Source of the DNA: Anaspis maculata | Taxonomy: Eukaryota; Arthropoda; Insecta; Coleoptera; Scraptiidae | NCBI GenBank assembly: GCA_949128115.1 | Contig: OX421962.1 | Location: 100,780,836-100,844,835, forward strand | DNA length: 64,000 bases | Direction: 5' to 3' | Shown here: piece after piece, positions 57,872 to 64,000 of the stretch | Position numbering within the stretch: position 1 is the stretch's first letter | Layout of the letters: every line of letters starts with the position of its first letter | Translations under genes and position numbers: made by a program | Notes under the pieces: model-generated | What the model was told of the DNA's origin: nothing | Database searches by the model: none | What the model saw: the letters and a program-made list of their open reading frames with translations, nothing else

Positions 57872-58204
57872 CTGGTGTGGATTAGTTGTGTTTTAGTTCA
57901 CTCTGCTGTCCTCTTGTTGCCCTTCAGCCTTGTGATTCAACTTGGGTTTGCACAGGTACCAATTTTTCTACCGTCTTCCTCATAAAAATCAACAATTAAG
58001 TAACAAGGACAAGCTTTCCGTCAGCAGCGTAGGTCTTCATGTCGGAACTGTGTCATGTCTAGGACTCAGAATTAGGACTGACTGACATTCGTGCATATTA
58101 CAATGACACTGACTGAATTTGCCGTGGCCATGGTGACACTTGCAATCCGCATGACTTTGTCTGCTTCAGCGCGCAAGCGCACCTTGGGCTGAAATAGTCT
58201 ATTA

Positions 58205-58490
58205 TGTCACTTTCTAAGCTGATCGTGCGCCTCCTCTTACCTCCCAAGAGTCCACGACGCTCCATCCCACTAAACTAATCAAGAAAAGACCGGTTTTCTG
58301 TCAAAAATTTTGAAGAAACGCGAAATTTTCATGAAAAAAAGTTTGTTAAATAATAACCTGCGGCGCCGGCGGTGGTGCTCGCCTCACTCGTGTGCTTTTC
58401 TCATAAACCTTCATGGGGGGGCCCCTCACTGCCTTGTGCCCAGGGCCCCATTTGTTCAAAAGACGGCACTGGACAAGCAAATTCAACCAT
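58205..58490. other. Unassigned stretch
   Basis: Nothing firm. The GGGGGGGCCCCTCACTGCC piece near 58417 resembles transposon tail sequence seen at 45600. Confidence 0.4.
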
Positions 58491-59150
58491 ATAATCCATT
58501 CCAAGCTTAAAAAACCACAGCCGGCCATGAAAAATTCGAGTTCTGTTGGTGTCTCTGATTTTTTATGTTGATTGTCATCTTGATACAAGGAAGGTTACGT
58601 TCAAATTTGTGTCCGTTTGACATAAAACCTTCACCTGAACTACGCTGTGTTGTCAAATTGTCTTCTGGGGACTACGTCGCCGGCAGGTCACAGGTTTGCC
58701 CACTGATCTCAGCCGCTTTCTTTGGGCCAGGACCACAGTTCATGATCCTGGAAGAGAGGGTGAATTAACGTACCTAGGTTCTAACAGGGTGCGACGACCT
58801 CAGGTCACGAGATCACTTTGTGACTAAATCACACTACGGCGGTAGAACTGGGTTCGCCTCGATCACTTTTTAAACTGTATATTCTTACTGTTGCACTTCT
58901 CAATACTTTCACTATTGAAATAACGTGAATAACGGCGTTTTGAAAACGAAAACTAATGAAAATATGGTGTCACTGTCAAAATCTGACCTAACAATTGAAT
59001 TAAAACGGCAATTCAGCAGAGCAAACATCACTTTGACAAATTTGATTAAATCATCTTGACTTTTCCAATCCATCAACGTATCAGATTGTCCAACTTGAAG
59101 AAAAAATATCATAGGCAACTGTGTTTTTTTTAAGCTTGGAATGGATAATA
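58491..59150. mobile_element. 660 bp element with ATCCATTCCAAGCTTAAAAA ends
   Basis: ATAATCCATTCCAAGCTTAA, then AAAACCACAG, at the left is inverted at the right (CTGTGTTTTTTTTAAGCTTG, then GAATGGATAAT). No transposase was found in the interior. Confidence 0.65.
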
Positions 59151-60172
59151 TCTAGCTACTCATTCGTAGCGTCATCAAACTGTTTTTTCAACGTTATGGC
59201 TCAACCTTAAATTTTATACTCACTCTGGCGTCCCCAAAACGTTCGATTTTACGTTTTGGAGACGTTTCATCCGATACCTTAGAAATGTTGATAGTAAAAT
59301 CTCATAAACGTTCAATGATCGTTCCAAACACAGTTGATTTGGCGTTTTGAAGACGTATTAAAAACTTGAAGTTGACTTACGCTTTCCAGTAGGTAAATCT
59401 TCAGCCTTTAATGATTCGTGAAAAAGGATCTTTCTTTTATAAATATTTACACACTTACGCGTACAGCTGTTGGCGCAGCATGATCTAATTTGTTGTATTT
59501 TTGACTTGGTGTCACAGTGAATTTTTGTTAATGTTGAAACGCCAAAAGTTCGATAAATTTGGTAGTACGAAGAAAGGTACAAAAGATAAAATAAAAAGAT
59601 GGAGTTTGTATTGACATGAACTAAAGGAATTAGCTACGTGAAATTGTTCCAACATTTTTTCCAGAACCAATTTTAAATTCAATAATAAATTTAGATTCAT
59701 TAATTTAGAAAGTAGAATTTTCCACCTGTTACCTGCTTCTAAAAACAATATTGAAAAAAATAGATAAATTAATCTGCTATCGATAGCTGAAGGAATTGAG
59801 GAATAAAGTTTGGACAAAGATTTGGTGCACACTGCAAATCAATTAATAATGAAGTTATTAGAGGTGAAACAAACAAAAGAAGCTTTACTGTTTGTTTCCG
59901 GATTTGTTCTCGGAAAAGCAACGGCTCTAGATAAGCTCTTTGTTTTCGTTGTTTTATTTTTCCTATATTCTGCACATTATTCACTTACCTAGGTAGGGTA
60001 ACGGTCAGTGTACAAGAGTACGAACTTAGTGGATTTCTAGCTATAGAAAAGGTGCATTCTAATCTAATTAATTTCACTTACCTGAACCACCACACAAAGA
60101 AAAAAGAAAGTATTGTAAAGGCGCTAAAATTTTTTTTAGATAAAGACAGATATAGGTATCCATTTCGAGGTG
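59151..60172. other. Unassigned AT-rich stretch
   Basis: A few CGTTTTGGAGACGTTT-like strings recur between 59235 and 59360. Nothing else was recognised. Confidence 0.4.
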
Positions 60173-63033
60173 CTAGGACAACTCGTAGCGAACAATTCGT
60201 CCCACGGACAATTCGTCGCAAGCGAAGGCTTCGGAACGTGAGGGGGTTCTATTCCACATGAAGACACAAGGGGGCTCAATGAAGGAATCTAAAAATCATA
60301 AGTAAATACAAGGGGTTCCGATAGAGATCCAAAAGTCACGGGAAAATGCAACGGGGCTCAGCAGGGCTATAAACGATATTGGAAATACAAAGGAGCCTCA
60401 TGGAGCTTTATCTAACAAATGAAGGCAAAGGAGGGCTTACTGATACTCCGAAATCCAATAAAAGCGTAAGTGGACCAATTAGGGCTCCATACTACACTCA
60501 AGAGACAGGGGGTTTCGATAGGGCTCCGAATATCACATAACACAAAGAAACACAAGGTGCTTACTGCTGCTTCGAAAGCCACGAAAAGAATTAAGGGGGC
60601 TCAGCAGGGCTTCAAAAGACGTTGAAGAAACAAGGGGTCTCAATGGAGCTCCGGATAACACAAGAAGGCAACAGGGTGCTCACTGGAATTATGATAGCCA
60701 TGGAGAAACCTAAGGGGGCTCACTAGGGCACCAAGCTACACTTCAGGACACAAGGGGGCTCACTAGGGCTCCAAACTACACTTGCGGGCACAAAGGGTCC
60801 GGTAGGGCTCTGTATATCACATGAAGGTACAAGGGACACACACTAGGGCTTCCAGCAATGCAAGAGCGCACAAGATGGCTCTGTAAACGGCCACGAAAAC
60901 ACATGAGGAGACTCATTGGGGCTCAAAACGACACATGGGGCACAAGGAGCCTAATAAGAATCCAGAAATCACGGAAAAGTGAAAGGGGGCTCCGTGGAAC
61001 TTCGAATGATATTGGTCACACAAGGGAGCCGGGGCTCTTTATAACGGGAAACGGCAAAAAAGGCTCACTGTATAGTACTCTGACAGCCGATAAAAACCAA
61101 AGTGGACTGATTAGGTCTCCGAACTACACGTAAGGGCACAATAAGGGGATCCGATAAAGCTCCAAAAGCCATGAAAAAACGACAAGGGGGCCCAATGAAG
61201 CTCGGTATAATCAAAGAAAGCAAAAAGGGGCTTACCAAAATTCTGGAAGCCATGAAAAACCATAAGGGCTCCAAACTACACTTCTGGACACAAGGGGGGT
61301 CCGATAGGACTCCGTATATCACATGAAAGCAGAAAGGAGCCCAAAGAGCTTTATATAACAACAGAAGGCAAGAAGGGGGCTCACTCGAAGTCCGAGAGCT
61401 ACGAAAAAACACAAGGCAGCTCATTAGGGCCCCATACTGCACTTGAAGACACAAGAGGTCCGATAGGGCTCCGAATATCACATAAAGGCACAAAGTGCTC
61501 ATTACTACTCCGAAAGCCACGGAAAGATGTGAGGGGGCTCAGCAGGGCTTCAAAAGACATTGAAGAATCAAGGGGGGCCCAACGGAGCTCCGGATAACAC
61601 AAGAAGGCAACAAGGGTCTTACTGGAATTCTGATAGCTAAGAAAAACACAAGTGGTCTCACTAGGGCGCCAAACTACACTTGCGAACACAAGAGGATCCA
61701 ATATTAGAGCTCCGTATATCACAGAAAGGCACAAGGGACTCACACTAGAGCTTCCAGCAACGCAAAAACGCACAAGATGTTCCAAATGACACATAGAGCA
61801 CAAGGGGGTCCAATGAAAATGCTTAAGTCACATGGGCTTCAGATGATATTGGTGACACAAGGCGGCCTAAGGGGCTCTTTTCAACAAAAGAGGAAAAAAG
61901 GGGGCTCACTGGTACTTTCAAAGCCAATATTAACATAATTCGGCTGATTAGGGCTCCAAGCTACACATGATAGCACAAGGAGCCCGATATAGAGCTTCGA
62001 AAGCCGTGGAAAAACGACAAGGGGCCCGATGAAGCTCTGTATAATATAAAAAGGCAAACGGGGGTTCACTGGAATTTTGAAAGCCATGAAAACCCATGAA
62101 GAGATTCATCAGGGCTCCAACTACTTTTGAGGACCCAGAGGGGCTGGAAGAAAGGACTCCAAATGACATGACGACACATGGGTGATTATATGCTCTGAAA
62201 GTAACGGAAAATGCAGGGGGGCTTAGCAGAGCTCCAAATCACATTAAAGACACAATAAGGGAGCCCAATGGAGCAAGGATAATACAAGATGGCAAAAGAG
62301 GGCTAAGTAGAATTCTGGGAACCATTAATCACATAAGGGGGCCCATTAGGGCTTCGAATTATACTTGAAGACACAAGGTACTGGTACCTACTCCGGAAAT
62401 CATGGAAAACATAAGGGAGCTCACAACGAGCTCCAACTACACCTGAATGCACAATAGGGTCCGATAGGGCTCTGAACATGCCATGATGGCACAATGCTAC
62501 TTGCTTCTCCGGAATTCACGGAAAATGCAAGGAAGCTAAACAGGGCTTCAAATTACATTAAGGACAAAATAATGGGGTCCAGTGGAGCTCTTGATAACAC
62601 AAGACTGGAAAAGAGGCCTTGTGGAAATCTGAAAGCTATGAAAAATATAAAAGAACCCATAAAAGCTCAAAAATTATACTAGTGGAGATGAGGGGCCCGA
62701 TAGGGGCCAAATATCTCACGAAGGTACAAGGGGGCAAGGGGCTTATAAGTGCTTTCAAAGCCTGGTGTGCTAGCAGAAATTCTTGCAAAGATGCAAGAGG
62801 ACTAAGCAGAGCTTCAAAGACATAAAGAAATCAAGGTGCCCAGTAGGGCTCCAAATACTACAAAAAGGCATAAGGGGGCTCACTAAAGTTCAAAAAGCAA
62901 TGAGAAAAGACGAAGGGACTCGATTAAGTTAAGGAAAAGGGCTAAACATAATTTTGCAACGAATTGTCCGTGAGACGAATTGTCCGCGACTGATTGTCTG
63001 CTACGAATTGTTCGCGGGACGAATTGTCAGGTC
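60173..63033. repeat. Array 3 of the ~40 bp repeat, bounded by ACAATTCGTCC/GGACGAATTGT repeats
   Basis: About 65 monomers of the form GGGGCTCACTAGGGCTCCAA followed by about ten variable bases and ACACAAG fill 60230-62945. At least seven variants (middles such as ACTACACTTG, TATATCACATGA, CAGCAACGCAAA, AAAGACATTGAAG, GGATAACACAAGA, CTGATAGCTAAG, GAAAGCCACGGA) recur in a fixed order, giving a higher-order repeat. The left border has GAACAATTCGTCCCACGGAC and ACAATTCGTCG. The right border has four or more inverted copies (CGAATTGTCCGTGAGACG and relatives). Long frames on the minus strand with repeated peptides such as VIYGAL are products of the repeat. Confidence 0.75.
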
Positions 63034-64000
63034 ACGCCATTTCTAGGGCCCTCAAAATGATTGAGACCATTTTCGGAGCTACGCCTCTCTGTGTATCTGT
63101 CTGTCTATCTATGATCTGTCATGGTAACAACCGCAACCTTGATCGAATCGACTTGAAATAAGTATGGTATGCAAACATGATTTTGTGGTCGTATAAGCCC
63201 AATAATTTTTGGTTGTCATCTTCACCTATCAAACGGAAAGGTCACTATTAAAAAGCAGACAGAAGTTATAGGTACCTACCTCATGGAATTTGACTTGCAA
63301 TATGTCATTTGAGAGGTCTTGAAAAACTGTATTCAAAGTCAATGGGCGGGGTTAACGGCCAAAAATGGAATGATCTGTGCATTTTGTGATCAAAGCATGA
63401 AATTTTGGCATACGTGTTCAGAAGACCCTCCTTTGCAATTCCAGATGTGGCGCCACGCAAGATTTCGCACCAGAGGCACTGTATTGCGGTTAATATACCT
63501 GCTAGGTGTAAATTCTGTGAAAATGGTCCCTGGTCAGTCTCTGGTACCCCAGTCGGTATTTTTCAGTTCTGTTTAGCTAAAACTACATGTAGAAATGAGT
63601 GAGAAGTGCATTTTCACAAGCAAAGTTCCAAATGCTGCCTTTATACGTTGTTTTAATACATTTTAAGGCCACTTTGTTTTAGTACAGGAAACATGGTAAA
63701 AAAATTGCCAAAACCTCGGCAAAGATATGAACGCCCTAAAAATTTGATATTCTGTTCAGAATTAAGTGCCCTACAACATATCTGAAATTGCCAAAAATCG
63801 CACCCCGAGGCTTCGAGTTATTGGAGGGGGGGTAAAAAATTGCAACTCAAAATTAAAGGTATAGAACCCGATGGAACCCGTCAATCCAATGGATGCAAAT
63901 ACGTCGTAGTTCGACGTATCACATCCCGTTGATAAAATTTTGGCACAAAACGTGTCGATCATTGTTGAAGGGGGGTCGCGGGGGAGGGCGAAACTCGGCT
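63034..64000. other. Unassigned stretch with TCTG microsatellite
   Basis: A short TGTCTGTCTATCTATG run is at about 63098-63114. No coding signal or repeat ends were found up to the window edge. Confidence 0.45.

Larger units (their letters stand above)
46747..58204. mobile_element. Possible THAP-containing DNA transposon interrupted by an LTR retrotransposon
   Basis: TAATAGACTATTTCAGC at 46747-46763 has a perfect 17 bp inverse at 58188-58204. Looser similarity continues inward on both sides (GC-rich TGAGCAG and TGGTGACTATGGC-like pieces). Removing the 7.4 kb LTR element and its target duplication leaves about 4.06 kb. That core contains THAP-like relics near the left end and a PIN/FEN-like relic. 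TA may be the target duplication. THAP domains occur in P-type transposases, but no transposase catalytic core was recognised, so the classification is open. Confidence 0.45.

Noticed and set aside
61065..61803. Long Leu/Cys/Pro-rich minus-strand frames that look like membrane proteins
   Set aside because: They are translations of the ~40 bp repeat, and the repeated peptides track the monomers exactly.
1..64000. CRISPR arrays, bacterial operons, ribosomal RNA genes
   Set aside because: None are present; the tandem arrays lack the spacer-repeat pattern and the DNA is clearly eukaryotic.

Overview
This 64 kb window is insect genomic DNA, AT-rich and dominated by transposable elements, with very little host coding sequence. 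The one convincing host gene piece is a single exon at 41398-41513 (+). It encodes loop F and the following strand of the ligand-binding domain of a nicotinic acetylcholine receptor alpha subunit, and has clean AG and GTGAGT splice borders. No neighbouring exon was recognised, so the DNA on both sides is probably long, transposon-filled intron. The insect call rests on the receptor sequence, an R1-clade retrotransposon, a mariner relic and many miniature elements. The order is not settled by the sequence.

Layout. 1-18 kb is mostly fold-back elements: long imperfect inverted repeats, many ending in TACAGGGTG, nested in one another (550-3742, 5426-6133, 7076-8249, 13641-15540, 16091-17267), plus an LTR fragment (~9236-9880) and a mariner-type transposase relic (12215-12985, -). 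18-27 kb has small hairpin MITEs, an inverted-repeat element enclosing a hammerhead ribozyme motif (21303-21350), the first of three arrays of a degenerate ~40 bp repeat (23487-24505), and a nested inverted-repeat pair (25120-26081). 28.4-33.1 kb is a gag relic followed by a nearly end-to-end but decayed R1-clade non-LTR retrotransposon on the minus strand. It keeps a TAATG overlap between its two ORFs but has lost core endonuclease and reverse transcriptase motifs to deletions.

35.7-41 kb holds the second ~40 bp array, a 1.6 kb palindrome (37039-38662) and further fold-back elements, then the receptor exon. 42.3-43.7 kb is an inverted-repeat element that splits an older repeat. 45.7-46.7 kb is a 1 kb palindrome carrying a hammerhead-like core in each arm.

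46.7-58.2 kb is the most structured part. Two perfect 17 bp inverted repeats (46747-46763 and 58188-58204) bound a region with two THAP-domain relics and a relic that resembles a PIN/FEN-like protein family. Inside it sits a young non-autonomous LTR retrotransposon (50481-57871, minus orientation) with 1450 bp LTRs, a 4 bp target duplication and a tRNA-His primer site. Its upstream LTR is in turn interrupted by a 2864 bp insertion with its own 4 bp duplication. The window ends with a small inverted-repeat element and the largest ~40 bp array (60173-63033).

The features therefore do not form a pathway. They record successive insertions in and around a neuronal receptor gene. All similarity statements come from reading the sequence and from memory of the families; no database search was possible.
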